A stretch of 64,000 nucleotides of DNA from Lucinisca nassula. Its lineage: Eukaryota; Mollusca; Bivalvia; Lucinida; Lucinidae. Shown here in pieces: positions 8,607 to 19,395 of the stretch. Numbering within the stretch: position 1 is the first letter of the stretch; each line of letters starts with the position of its first letter. The position numbers and the translations under genes are program-made. The stretch lies in contig OY757019.1 of NCBI GenBank assembly GCA_963580285.1, forward strand, positions 61,834,587 to 61,898,586, in the 5' to 3' direction. Under the pieces are notes generated by a model. The model had not been told where the DNA came from. It worked only from the letters and a program-made list of their open reading frames with translations, and did not search any database.

Positions 8607-10501
8607 TCAATAATCCACCCAATAAACTTAACCTAATAAGGACTACAGCAGAGGACGTTAAATCTATACTTCTCTCCTTACCTACAGGTAAAGCAGCAGG
8701 ACCTGACTTAATTAGCAATAGAATTCTCAAAGATCTAGCTCAGCCGCTGTCTACTCCACTCACAGATCTCTTTAACTTCTCTTTAGAAAAGGGAAAGGTC
8801 CCAACTTTATGGAAGCAGGCAAATGTAACGCCAATCTTTAATAAAGACGATCCATCTGAAATATCAAATTACCGACCTATATCTCTCTTAAGTACAGTTG
8901 GTAAAGTTCTTGAAAAAATTGTCCACAAACATGTCTTCAACTTCTTTCAAGCAAATCATACCATAACAACACTCCAATCGGGTTTTGTGCCTGGCGACTC
9001 TACAGTCAACCAGCTTACGGATCTCTATAATACCTTCTGTCACGCTCTTGACGAAGGGAAGGAGGTAAGAGCTATATTCTGCGATATTAGCAAAGAGTTT
9101 GATAGAGTATGGCATATGGGTCTTCTCTACAAACTCTCTTCTAGTGGTATATCTGGAACACTTCTCCAATGGTTCACAGACTATCTTAAAAACAGAAAAC
9201 AAAGGGTTGTTTTACCTGGATCAGCTTCCGATTGGACTGAAATAAAAGCAGGTGTTCCACAAGGCTCTATTCTTGGTCCGCTTTTATTTCTTGTATACAT
9301 TAACGATATTGTTGAAAACATTCACTCTTCTATTAGGCTTTTTGCGGACGACACAAGTCTTTACATTATTGTTGACGACCCAATTGAAGCAGCTTATCAG
9401 TTGAATAACGATCTTCTGAAAATTCACGAATGGGCGAAACAGTGGCTTGTTGAATTCAACCCAGCAAAGTCCGAATCAATGATCTTTACACGAAAAAGGA
9501 ACAAACCATACCATCCTCCAGCCTTTATGAACCAAACTCAAATACAGGAAGTTATATCTCACAAAAATCTTGGCCTTATTTTTTCAAATGACTGTACTTG
9601 GCACGAGCACCTTGATTATATAAAAACTAAAGCATGGACTCGTATAAATATTATGAGAAAGCTCAAATTTAAACTTGACAGACACTCTCTTCAGACAATC
9701 TATTTTTCCTTTATTAGACCACTTCTCGAATATTCCGATGTCGTCTGGGATAATTGTACTTTATATGAAGTAAATGAGTTGGAAAAAAATCAAAATGAAG
9801 CTGCCCGTATTGTAACTGGAGCGACAAAATTAGTATCGATTGATTGCCTTAATCATGAAACTGGATGGGAATTACTTGCATCTCGTAGGAAAAAACACAA
9901 GTTACAACTCTTTTATAAAATGCAAAACAGCCTAACCCCTGATTACCTTTCGTCTTTAGTATCGGACACAGTTGGAAACAACACTGCATACAACCTACGT
10001 AATTCACAAAACTTAAATACTATACACGCGAATTCGCAGCTCTACTATAAATCTTTCCTACCATCTGTTACCCGTGATTGGAACAGTCTATCAGATGAGA
10101 TAAGAAACTCTCCTTCTCTCTCCTCCTTCAAACGACATCTCAACGCAAATCTTTTTGTACCACCGAAATATTTTTGCGATGGAAATAGGCCTGGACAAAT
10201 ATACCATGCCCGTCTACGAACGAAATGTAGTTCACTCAACCAACATCTTTTCTCAAAAAATATTGTTGACAGCCCGCTATGTGTATGTGGGGCTATAGAA
10301 GATACACAGCACTTCTTATTTTCTTGTACACGATATGTCAACTTACGACAAGAACTTCTAAATAAGACAATACCTTTATGTCAGCCATCCCTGAATGTTC
10401 TTTTAAACGGCGACCGTGAGCTACCAGACTCTGCTAACAAGCAAATATTCTTAGCTGTTCAAGACTTCTTGATCAAAACCAAACGTTTTGAGGTCAGATA
10501 A
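8588..10501 (+). CDS. LINE reverse transcriptase part (frameshifted from 7257)
   Basis: The frame is open from 8588, well before its first ATG at 8987. It reads LPTGKAAGPDLI, NYRPISLLSTVGKVLE, LQSGFVPGDST, FCDISKEFDRVWH (first catalytic Asp), GVPQGSILGPLLFLVYINDI, and FADDTSLY (catalytic Asp pair). A thumb region and PLLEYSDVVWD follow. Near the end, CVCGAIEDTQHFLFSCTRY is a CxC..H..C motif common in this clade. It polymerises DNA on the nicked target. The register change from 7257-8606 is one base. No canonical slippery heptamer is visible, so a one-base indel is the simplest cause. Confidence 0.92.
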   Translation, partial: CSTSTIINNPPNKLNLIRTTAEDVKSILLSLPTGKAAGPDLISNRILKDLAQPLSTPLTDLFNFSLEKGKVPTLWKQANVTPIFNKDDPSEISNYRPISLLSTVGKVLEKIVHKHVFNFFQANHTITTLQSGFVPGDSTVNQLTDLYNTFCHALDEGKEVRAIFCDISKEFDRVWHMGLLYKLSSSGISGTLLQWFTDYLKNRKQRVVLPGSASDWTEIKAGVPQGSILGPLLFLVYINDIVENIHSSIRLFADDTSLYIIVDDPIEAAYQLNNDLLKIHEWAKQWLVEFNPAKSESMIFTRKRNKPYHPPAFMNQTQIQEVISHKNLGLIFSNDCTWHEHLDYIKTKAWTRINIMRKLKFKLDRHSLQTIYFSFIRPLLEYSDVVWDNCTLYEVNELEKNQNEAARIVTGATKLVSIDCLNHETGWELLASRRKKHKLQLFYKMQNSLTPDYLSSLVSDTVGNNTAYNLRNSQNLNTIHANSQLYYKSFLPSVTRDWNSLSDEIRNSPSLSSFKRHLNANLFVPPKYFCDGNRPGQIYHARLRTKCSSLNQHLFSKNIVDSPLCVCGAIEDTQHFLFSCTRYVNLRQELLNKTIPLCQPSLNVLLNGDRELPDSANKQIFLAVQDFLIKTKRFEVR

Positions 10502-11085
10502 ACCACAATCATCTAAGTAGGCAACAAGACTTGTATCTTTAATATAATATGTGATGGTATGAAATGTCAAAGTTAGATAACATGTGCAATTTTCGATTTT
10601 TTTCTTCTTAAATTTATATGACAGAACAAAGTTATCTTGTTATTGTCAAGAATCGAGCTACTGCCAATCTTAGCCTGACGCGATTTAAAAAAAAAATGAT
10701 GTAAAGAATCCTTATATTACTTATAGTGAATTTTCTTGCACCTGGTATTTCTACGCCCCCCGTGGAGCCGCCATCTATCTTAAGATAGAACATATCAACA
10801 TGAATTAGGCAAACAGCCAAGAACATACAATAGTCATAATCTATCACTTGCTTCATTAACAGTCACATATCAATATAGTACTATTATCTGTTGCAAAAAT
10901 GGGAGACAGATCTTCATAAGTCAGTAGACTTTCTTCTGAATCCCATTGTATAATTGTACTTAATGATTCATCTTCATTTTTATTGTACCATATTATGTTA
11001 TACAAAGAAATAAACGCTTAAACCAAGACTGAATGGTGGTGACGATCTACCTCGCGAGTGTAATACGAAAGTTTGTGTAGTCCAG
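10502..11085 (+). other. Possible LINE 3' UTR and unassigned sequence
   Basis: There are no coding frames with family resemblance. ATAAACGCTTAAACC near 11008 could be near the element end, but no tail or duplication proves it. Confidence 0.35.
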
Positions 11086-11328
11086 GGCCCAGGATTACAA
11101 TGCGTACTTAAATTTTAAGTACCTACTTAAACTAAGTATTTACTTAACTGGCGTATAAAGTGAACTACAAAGAAATTCGTTCGTTTAAGTCGATACTTAA
11201 CCAAAGAAAATACTTAAATATTTAAGGTAACCCAGGTAGGTACCTTAACTTTTAAGATTTGACCTTGACACATGAATGTATATATCAATAACGGTAAAGG
11301 CTTTTGTTTGTTCCAGTTCATCAGTGAT

Positions 11329-11408
11329 GCTCGGTAGCTCAAACGGTAGAGTGTTCTCTTGCCATGCGAGAGGTCCTGGGTTCGAGTCCCGATCGGGACA
11401 TTTTTTTT
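11329..11408 (+). ncRNA. tRNA-like Pol III unit (Gly-GCC-like pseudogene or SINE head)
   Basis: Box A TAGCTCAAACG and box B GGTTCGAGTCC fit the consensus exactly. The anticodon loop reads TTGCCAT (GCC). T-arm pairing is present, but the acceptor stem does not pair and one anticodon-stem pair is broken, so a working tRNA is unlikely. A run of eight Ts (11401-11408) follows immediately and would stop Pol III. It could be a tRNA pseudogene or a truncated SINE head. Confidence 0.6.
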
Positions 11409-11714
11409 CCTCCCTTTGGGGCAAGTCTACTTGCCATATAGGTACTGGGATGTTTTTCTCCCTTGATGTGTCAAAGTGTGCGACGAACAGAGCTGTGTAA
11501 AAAAACGTCCTTTTACATAATACTGTTTAACATATGACGTCATTGATAAGCAGTGGATAATGTCGTGCAATAAAAATCGTATGACCACACCTGTAATAAC
11601 ACATTTGGCGGGATTTCGTAACGTCATGACGACGTCCATGTCATCCAAGCATTTTCTGTGAAGAAAAGTGTCAAATTTTATGGCGATAGAATCTAATTTC
11701 AAGTGGCCAAATGA

Positions 11715-11820
11715 TAAACAGAATCTTACACTCGTGGTCACTTCATATGAATTTTATGAAACTCGCCAAAGGCTCGTTTCATAAATTTCATATGAAATGC
11801 CCACTCGTGTATGAACCTCT
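11715..11820. repeat. Foldback repeat
   Basis: CACTTCATATGAATTTTATGAAACTCGCC pairs with GGCTCGTTTCATAAATTTCATATGAAATG across a 3-base spacer, flanked by CACTCGTG. Related single arms are at 12640-12690 and 57150-57200. Confidence 0.75.
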
Positions 11821-12137
11821 ATTTAATACTGGTGACAGAGCAATTAATTGTTTGGTGCGGGAAGGTTATTATGCGTGAGAGGGGATCCTAAATGACTCGG
11901 TTGTTTTTGTCAGTGTGTGTGGGGGGGGGGGGGGGGGGTCGGCGTGGCGGGTCGGCGCATATCAATTTTGTTCGTTAGTTAAAAACTGATCCTGTGGCAC
12001 ATCGGGTCCATGTTCCTACGCTTATGCCCTGCTAGTTTTACGTCTTCACTGTTCACAACGTTCATATGCCGTCTTTATATTCATTGTCATGAAATAGTAT
12101 GGCGCCACGTGCATTTATGAAATGACTTGTTTTTCTG

Positions 12138-12248
12138 CTGTTCATGAAAGTATAAACGAACAGGGTCGCCTGCAAAGTAAATGAACTCTAAAGGGGTTCA
12201 TATAAACTTTGCTAGCGACCCGCTGTCGTTCATACCTTCATGAACATC
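12138..12248. repeat. Long foldback repeat
   Basis: TGTTCATGAAAGTATAAACG..GGGTCGC..GCAAAGT on the left pairs with ACTTTGC..GCGACCCGC..CGTTCATACCTTCATGAACA on the right, around CTCTAAAGGGGTT. This is an almost complete hairpin of about 110 bp. Confidence 0.8.
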
Positions 12249-12726
12249 CGAAAAAATATTTCTTATATTTACATTCTTTTTTCCTCATCACTCGGCGAAA
12301 AAAATTCTTATAAGGCAAACTGTTAAAGCTGAAAAACATTAACACGCTGTTTTTTTTCTACAAAGAGCGGAACAGCATTGTCGTCGTCAACGCCCATTGA
12401 GATCATAGAGAACCATGGTTTAGAGTGTAGACTTGCGACACTTGACGTCATTGAAAATCATGTGATTCGATGCGTTCATGGAAGTATGAACAGGCGTATA
12501 GGTTTACAATAGGTTTTACACTTGAGATGTAAATATCAACTATTATGGCGTGAACAATTGTAACGTATGTCAACGATGTACATTTGTTGGGCAAATGGTC
12601 AAGGTAAAGGCAATAAAATCCTATTTAAAAATCCAATTCGAAGGCCCGTTTCGTAACTTTCATATGAAAGGACCATTTGTGTAAGATTCTCGATATCAAA
12701 ATTAATGAAATACAAAGAAGTTTTTT

Positions 12727-12737
<11 letters not shown>

Positions 12738-12763
<26 letters not shown>

Positions 12764-12962
12764 TGAGATTTAACGTCTTCGCAACACTATTAAGGTTTGA
12801 TTTTGGAAGTGTTGATTCCAATTTTGTCGGACTGTTACCCGACATTGAGATGAAATTACATCTCAAGCCCTGTCGCCCAATGAAACCAACAAGATTTATA
12901 TGCACGTTCGGCCCGACTTGCACCACTTTACCTTGGCAGGCTTAGACCTTCTAAGTGGTTAC
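12738..12962 (-). mobile_element. SINE family C, truncated, with (GATT)n
   Basis: After a GATT run, the text TTTAACGTC..GACATTGAGATGAAAT..CATCTCAAGCCCTGTCGCCC..GGCAGGCTTAGA..TCTAAG matches the family C consensus, read from its tail. Confidence 0.75.
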
Positions 12963-13299
12963 TGGAGGTCGCGTGTGGTCGTTGTATACTGGTTGGGTGA
13001 GGCGAAGGTGACGTATATCTTGCGTCACTGAGGCGTCCAGCTGATTGTGACAAGGCCTGCTTTCCTAGCAGCAGGTAATGGTAGAGGGTAATGTTGTTAT
13101 TTCTTCTGTTTCTGCACATCCAATCATTTGCCTCTTCTCCCTGCCTGGAAATGCTCAATAAAAATGAGTTTTAGGCGTTCACCTCCCTTTGTAAGCTCGT
13201 GCATGTGAGTAATTAAGTGTTAGTGAGTGAGTGAGCGCTTTATGTCTCACATCACTCATAAAAAGACGGGGAAATCCAAGATCGAATGTACAGTGATTT

Positions 13300-13335
13300 T
13301 ATATTCATGTTTTTTTTTTTGTTTTTTTTTTTTAC
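13300..13335. repeat. Poly-T stretches
   Basis: T-runs broken by one G. The small plus-strand frame at 13286-13489 crosses them and is not supported. Confidence 0.7.
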
Positions 13336-13599
13336 TCCGACTGGAGCTATGGTTTTCTCCGTGTTTGTCTGTATGATGTTTGATCGTGTCCTTAATGACT
13401 ATATCAGCTACATACATGTGATGATGACATCCGAAAACAATATCGTAGCTTGGGTTAAGTGTCGGAGTCTTCCCTGTTCGTCACCATAGCGCAGAATATG
13501 TTTATTTTCTTAATTATCGACTCTACCAGGTTGTTTTGAATATTATTTAATACGACTAATGGCATGAGAAGGGTTGAATCATGGACAGACTCCATAAAA

Positions 13600-14170
13600 C
13601 CGATTCCGCCCCCGCCCCTCGGGGCTTGAAGAAACAGATTGGGCTGCATGGTGCTATCATGCAGAGCTAAAACTGACCACACATAACGTAGACACGCCTA
13701 TACAAATACATTATAAATTTTACCTCCAAAAAGAAAATTTTTAATATGAAAAATTGTGGTATTTTTCTTATTTCTGCTCAAAATATAGACTTTTGGTACA
13801 CGTTAGGCGGTTCTAACCGGTACCCACATTCTATATTTTAGAGCGGAAATAAGTAAAAAAAAAAAGGTCGACCCCCCCCCCCCCAACCACAGTTTTACAA
13901 AATAAAAGTGGGGTTCAAGGGGGTCAGAATTATATAAGCGTATTTTCCCGATGCCCTAGTACTTGTAAACAGCTTGGAAGGTCTAAGCCTGCCCAGGCAA
14001 AGTGGTGTGAGTAACACCGTCCACTGCATATAAGCCTTTTGGTTTCATTGGGCGACAGGGCTTGAGGTTTCATTTCATCTCAGAGTCGGTAAACGTCCCA
14101 CAAAATTGGAAGCAACGTCTCCAAAATGACCTGCATAGTGTTGACAGGGACGTTAAACCTCAATTCAAAT
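13600..14170 (+). mobile_element. SINE family C interrupted by MITE M
   Basis: Family C reads GCCCCTCGGGGCTTGAAGAAA..GGGCTGCAT..AGAGCTAAAACTGACC up to about 13678. It resumes AGTACTTGTAAACAGC at 13958 and runs to ACGTTAAACCTCAATTCAAAT at about 14167. The break is filled by MITE M (13690-13955). The MITE therefore entered after the SINE. Confidence 0.8.
13690..13955 (+). mobile_element. MITE family M inside SINE C
   Basis: It has ACACGCCTATACAAATACAT at the left and TTATATAAGCGTATTTTC at the right. Between them are GGTACACGTTAGGCGG/TTCTAACCGGTACC and TTATTTCTGCTCAAAATATAG, paired in inverted order, and a C-run near 13876. Confidence 0.8.
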
Positions 14171-14790
14171 AAGACTCCATAAAACCGAGCTTTGCATATT
14201 CAAATATTGTATGAGTTCTTGTTTCTGAATGGACCGCATAGAAACAGCGTTTTGAATATGTCGTGGTGCTACTTTGTGACCAATGTTTGCCCGCACAATT
14301 TGAGATCGAGTGTGATCCTTCAATTACACATGTTTTATAGTATATAAAACTTTTTCATGGTTTATGCAGTGAAATGGAAACTAAACCATCATATTTTCTA
14401 TTGTCTCCATCCATTCAAGCAGAAGCAGAGATTTTTGACAGATTGCGGGAAAGTTGTGGGCCGCCTACATCAATGTGTAATTGAAACTTACGTGCTAATC
14501 TTCGTGAAAATTTCCGTCAAAATTACGACTTCATCCGAAGTTAAATACTTAGCTAAGTAAATGAAATAGGTGGCTTTCGAACGCACTTTTTAAGGAAATA
14601 CTTTGCTAAGATGAGAATTCCTCCTTAAATCGTTAAGTCGACCTTAACTTAAGTAACGGTTGTAATCCTGGGCCCAGATTACATTATTTATTTATTTATT
14701 CGACACTTCCTTAAATACTGCTACAATATCGATACCCGCTTTCCAACGAACGCGTACACACCAGTCTATATTTTGAGCATAAATAAGAAA

Positions 14791-15327
14791 ATACACCTGT
14801 GGACACAAAAGCGTTCAAACTTTGTTGAGCTTCATTTTATTTTGATCTGATGTTTCATTCAATGTTTCATGTCAGTCAACTGCAAAGACAGAAATAAATT
14901 CAAAACACAAAGTGTTGTATATTTCATTGTAGGCCCTGCCCTATCCAATCAGAATACACCTTGAATGTCAATCAGATCTAAAAATGGAAAATAGTGCTTG
15001 CCAGAGTGTGAATGAGTTTTAGTTTTACGTCCCACCAACAGCTACGATCATACGGAGACGGGACCTCGGTTTAAAGACTCATCCGAAAGTATGTAGAAGC
15101 CCGGAATCGATCCTGCGATCCCTGGTTTACAAGGCGAGTAGCGTAACCACTGCACCACGGAGGCTTCTAAAGTGCTTGCCAGAATAAGACCAATTAATGT
15201 AGATTGCTTGATCCAGTTTTAGACTACTTTGATGAATGACATTTGCTTGTCAAACTTACTTGATGCAAAGAGATTCATTGAAAGGTACTTCACCGGAGTT
15301 TGAACGCTTTTGTGTCCACAGGTGTAT
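14791..15327. mobile_element. MITE with perfect 31-bp terminal inverted repeats
   Basis: Bases 14791-14821 (ATACACCTGTGGACACAAAA...) are the exact reverse complement of 15297-15327. The inside is non-coding. A family A SINE with its duplication is nested within. Without the SINE the element would be about 360 bp. A target duplication was not clear. Confidence 0.85.
15006..15170 (-). mobile_element. SINE family A with 13-bp target duplication
   Basis: This is the reverse complement of the 919-1079 copy: GTTTTACGTCCCACCAAC..GGAGACGGGACCTCGG..ACCACGGAGGCTTCT. The flanking repeat agtgcttgccaga is exact at 14993-15005 and 15171-15183. Confidence 0.9.
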
Positions 15328-15759
15328 CCAATTTTTTCATCCAAAAAAATTCGTATTTTTTTTTTTCTTTCTTTCTTTTTTTTTTTTTGCGGTGTAAACT
15401 TCAAAAGAAATGCAGACTTTTGGGAAAAAGAAATCGCTGAAAAATCAAAACTGAAAAAAGCAGAATAACAATTGAAATAAATACCGCACACCACAAATAT
15501 CAGCAATTACTAAAAGAAAATGAGAAATCTCCTGAGGATATGACAATTTCAGAATTCAAAGAATAAATAAGACTCTTGGGGTTGTAACAAAATTAAGAAA
15601 ACGCTAAAATTCAGGCCCTTGAAAGAGAACCAATAATTCGGGTATATAAATGTGGCAATAAACACTATGGTCAGGCGTCGTAAAATTTGATACCAAACCA
15701 GTGCTTCAGCTGACGTGCACGACCCGCCGGATGCTTTTAGCTTTATGAGTGTTATCATA

Positions 15760-16215
15760 TATGGGTATGGCGGCCATTTTGGTCATGTGACCTGGACCTA
15801 AAACGGTCCCCCCAATTAATGCGCCTTATCGTAAGGAGCAAAAATATATCTTATACTTTAGTACTGTATTCTGAATCATTTGCAGGATAAAATGCATTCT
15901 CACTTTTCAAATACAAAAGCATATGTGTCAAAGTTTGACCTAAGCACAAAGAAGGTCAAGGTCAACCCAGGGTCACCATTTCAGCAATTTATTATAGGCT
16001 TACGTCCCAGATGCTATTTATTAAGTTCCGTGGAAATCTGCCCAGTGGTTCTGGAGAAGACTATTTTTGAAGGGTTTTTACCATATATGGCTTGGCGGCC
16101 ATTTTGGTCATGTGACCTGGACCTCATGAGCAAATTTTGGTTTCCCCCTTCCCATAGAGGCTCCATATGAAATTTGACTTCAATCGGCCCAACGGTTTCC
16201 GAGGAGAAGCAGTTC
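15760..16215. repeat. Two-unit repeat with TGTGACCTGGACCT
   Basis: GGCGGCCATTTTGGTCATG followed by TGACCTGGACCT occurs near 15768 and 16095, about 325 bp apart. Relatives are near 2805 and 3250. The frame at 15880-16170 lies in this repeat and has no recognised domain. Confidence 0.65.
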
Positions 16216-17540
16216 GAAAATTTTCACATTTTGCGCCTCGCCGAGGCTATACTAAATGGAATGTACTGCGTTTCAGTTACAAATCGCACTTCGGCGTAAA
16301 TCACGCCGATTGTTGTTTCCGGGTGTTTCGACGTATAGGTGTAAGGTATGCCGAGGAGACGCGTGCGTGATAGAGTATGGCATATCGGGTGAAATAAGCG
16401 TTATTGTGTGGCGAACTATTGCATGTAGTTAGCGAACACAGCGTACTGTCTTTAAGAATATTCAGAATAGAGGTGTCCACAACCGACCAGACAAAAACTG
16501 TTCCTTATGGACAGTAGCATTGTTAAAACTTGAATTTTAAGATTGGTTTTGAAAACGTAGATAGGTTCTTTCAAAAATTTGAAACATCAAATGGCGTTTC
16601 ATAATACCACCGGTCTATAGACATCTGCAAACATATCATATATTTGAATTTGCAGAACTACCTTTCTAAATTTTAAGATCTTTTAGAAAGGTATTCTGTA
16701 AGTTTTCACAGTGTTATGATTTTCTCATAGAATCTGTCATTTCAGTCCCTTTGGCGCTTTGATTTTACCGGCGGCTCAGCGCGGCTTAATGCAAGATTAG
16801 TCTTCCATACTTATCTGACGAAGATTGCTCCAGATGGTGAGAAAGCAGGTTTCAACTGCTGACGGATAGACGCTGCTCCAACCTGTTCATGTTTAAAAAC
16901 CAGGTGGCTTGCACAATTGCACAAAATGCGTCGTGATAGTTCTTCATTTCTGTCATTCTTAGGAAAATGTAGACATTCATATGACACTGTTTGTTCTAAA
17001 TATTTGGACATGTTGCGCACCGGCGCAATTTAATCCATTCCATCACAGGCCATATTAAATCATTTCTGCACCGAGATGCATCTGAAAGCAATCAGACAGT
17101 ACAGCTACACAGGTTGATATGATTCTTACCTGGTCGCAGGTGCCTTTCATGGTGCCTGTACTCCAGACTAAACACTGCTGTAAATAACGGGTACCTGGGT
17201 TTTGTACATGGTCAGCGATAGTCACGCGGACAGTAGCAAACAACGGGAACACTGCTTTATAACGTAGATTTAGGTACTCGTTAAAACGCTTCATTATAAG
17301 AAAAGTAGTAAGTACAATTTTGAAATAAAACGACGTTCTTGTTGTTGCACTGGTAGCATTTTCCTTCAAGATTATTTACTTTAAAACTGAATTTACAATA
17401 TTTCATTGATGCTTAACCTCATATGCAAGACAATATGTGCTGGAAAAGTAATTACATGTATAACATTTTATCCTACTGCTCCTTTGCAAACAGTGCAGAA
17501 CCACCGATGGCTTCTGCCGATCAGGATCTACACTGTCATA
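16216..17540. other. No recognisable gene
   Basis: Small frames occur on both strands (16167-16370, 16811-17020, 17055-17369). None shows a motif that I know. A piggyBac-MITE core fragment (GCAAACAGTGCAGAACC) lies near 17486. Confidence 0.4.
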
Positions 17541-17547
17541 GTTTCTC

Positions 17548-17583
<36 letters not shown>
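17548..17583. repeat. (TC)n microsatellite
   Basis: A short TC run. Frames across it are repeat translations. Confidence 0.9.
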
Positions 17584-17584
<1 letters not shown>

Positions 17585-17712
17585 CTCACCCAGTACCAGT
17601 ACCACCGTTGCATCCTTGCTCCTGAATAACAGTGGTCTGATACAGATCCCATTTAGCGCAGCAAAATAGTTCATTTTACCTGTACAAAGAGTGGGGAGGG
17701 GTGCAAACGCAA

Positions 17713-17718
<6 letters not shown>

Positions 17719-17779
<61 letters not shown>
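17719..17779. repeat. (TC)n microsatellite
   Basis: About 30 TC units. 17780-19070 contains no supported gene. A piggyBac-MITE core fragment (GCAAACAGTGTAGAACCAG) is at about 18492. Confidence 0.95.
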
Positions 17780-17780
<1 letters not shown>

Positions 17781-19074
17781 ATTTATCTCGAATTCCTGCA
17801 GTATTCCACCCTCTGTAAAATACCCGAAATTCGCACCCCTCCCCGCTTTTCAGAGTCTTTAAGGTTGATGTATGTATGGCGAACAGTGCCGACCCTGATC
17901 AAACGCAAAGGACTGTCTATTCGACCTGGGTCTATGCTGTATGTCTAAAAACGATAGCACGTTTATAAAATCTGCTCTCAAACATTTCTAGGTTTTTGAA
18001 TTTATGTTATTAGCAGAAATGCGAAAAGTAAAGTTACATCGTCTAGATAAACTTGGCATGCATATGTGTACGTAAACATCCATTTCTAGGAATGTTCCGA
18101 AAGTCGACACATGGCAGCGCGGGCTATATTAAGATATTGTTTTTGTTTTCCTTACATGACGTAGCTTTGGCCTGAACTATTTCGTTAAACCCGTAAATGC
18201 CAGTATGTAAGCAAACAGTGTAGTTTCTGAACAGCTGGCTGAGAAGACGCCACATGCCACGCCACAGTCTGAACCGGGTATTCGGTGTTTGCCAAACAAA
18301 GCAAACTCTATAGATAGCTCTGACCTACATGTAGCATCGATAAAATAATGTGACGTTTTCTATTAATAGCATTAATACTGGTCTCCCCAAATCAGTGATG
18401 GTCACGTGGACAAAAGCATTATTTGTTTATTTGTCATTTAGTAAATTTGGATCGATTGTAAAACAATCCACCCAAAATGAATGTTCTTTCAGCAAACAGT
18501 GTAGAACCAGATCAGACGCCGTGTTCGGCGGCTCCAGTGTCTGGAATAACTTTCAAATTAGATGAACACAGAATGCATTTTACTCTTTTTTTCCATTTTT
18601 ACACGCATGTGGTTTTCACGTCAGTGGTAACCATAACATTTTGCCGTCTCTGTGTGGGTCGTCATTGGTAGCCTTATTCAAGAATTTCACATCTATAATT
18701 TGTAAATGCTGCGTTTTGCTAAATATAAGAACGCATGACAGGTACTCAACACACAAGTATTTATGCTATTCTAGAAACATTGAAAATTATGTATGAATTA
18801 TTGCTGTAAAACTAAAAAAATGTCCACTTGCATCAAACATCTATATTTTGCCGAATAAAATAGGTTATAATTCGTCATTGAAGGATTTAAGTCCGCGGTT
18901 CGTGGAAAGTATTCCGAGACACTGCGAAACGGATTGCTATAACTATTTAATATATGCCCGTAAAATGCGATTTTATTCAACTTACCACGAATGTTTGTGT
19001 TTGTTTGTTTTTTTGTTTTTTTCAGTCGGCGTTTTCGGCGTCCGTCTGCGTTCCAGGTAGTCGAATACCCCGTG

Positions 19075-19275
19075 TGTTTAACGGCCCAGTCAACACTGTC
19101 AGATCATTGTTCAGCCGGTCAGTTTACCTATGGCAGGCTTATATGTAAGCGGTTAACCAGTACAGTGCACATTCTTTCGCCAGAAACTGACAGAATGACC
19201 GTGGAAAAGATTTCATGGTCAATTTCCACGAAAGAATGTTGCCGACCCCGGCAGGTATCGAACCCCGCGTCCTCC
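19075..19275 (-). mobile_element. SINE family D copy
   Basis: It has CGGTCAGTTTACC, GCAGGCTTATATGTAAGCGG, CCAGTACAGTGCAC and CAGAAACTGACAG. GGCAGGTATCGAACCCCG, on the other strand, is a box-B-like GGTTCGATACC. TATC repeats follow at 19276-19293. Confidence 0.8.
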
Positions 19276-19395
19276 TATCTATCTATCTATCTTCTGATAC
19301 TGCGTCGGTCACATTTGACCATTACCGCAGGTATATATGACATACACTCCAGGTTTTGCAGGATGAAAGCCTACACAGTAATCATGTAATTACGG

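Larger units (their letters stand above)
7236..10501 (+). mobile_element. CR1/jockey-like non-LTR retrotransposon, nearly intact
   Basis: The order is 2A-like peptide, endonuclease, reverse transcriptase, then C-terminal Cys/His motif, with no RNase H or integrase. This is the layout of APE-type LINEs. I saw only one lesion, a frameshift near 8600, so the copy looks young. No upstream ORF1 is seen: the frame upstream is closed by a stop at 7233-7235. The 3' limit is unclear. 10502-11040 may be 3' UTR, and I see no poly-A tail or target duplication. Confidence 0.9.
11088..14675. mobile_element. 3.6-kb segment with inverted ends GGGCCCAGGATTACAA
   Basis: The left end GGGCCCAGGATTACAA (about 11087) has its exact reverse complement at about 14660-14675. 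Inside both ends, TACTTAA/TTAAGT motifs cluster: TACTTAAATTTTAAGTA at 11105, and AACTTAAGTAAC at the right end. Terminal inverted repeats plus subterminal motifs suggest an old non-autonomous DNA transposon, enlarged by nested insertions (tRNA-like unit, foldbacks, SINE C, MITE M). No transposase and no clear target duplication were seen. Confidence 0.6.
14730..15410 (+). mobile_element. MITE M split by a second MITE
   Basis: The left half ends AGTCTATATTTTGAGCATAAATAAG near 14789. The right half resumes with CCAATTTTTTCATCC at 15328 and GCGGTGTAAA near 15390, which is the family M end block. The interruption is 14791-15327. Confidence 0.6.

Noticed and set aside
8560..8620. Programmed ribosomal frameshift site
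   Set aside because: I could find no X-XXY-YYZ heptamer or downstream structure in the overlap. Kept only as a point to exclude.
10045..10341. 98-codon minus-strand frame
   Set aside because: It lies antisense within the LINE reverse transcriptase, as do 8345-8533 and 8888-9202.
11329..11400. Functional tRNA-Gly gene
   Set aside because: The acceptor stem does not pair and the anticodon stem has a mismatch, although the promoter boxes are intact.
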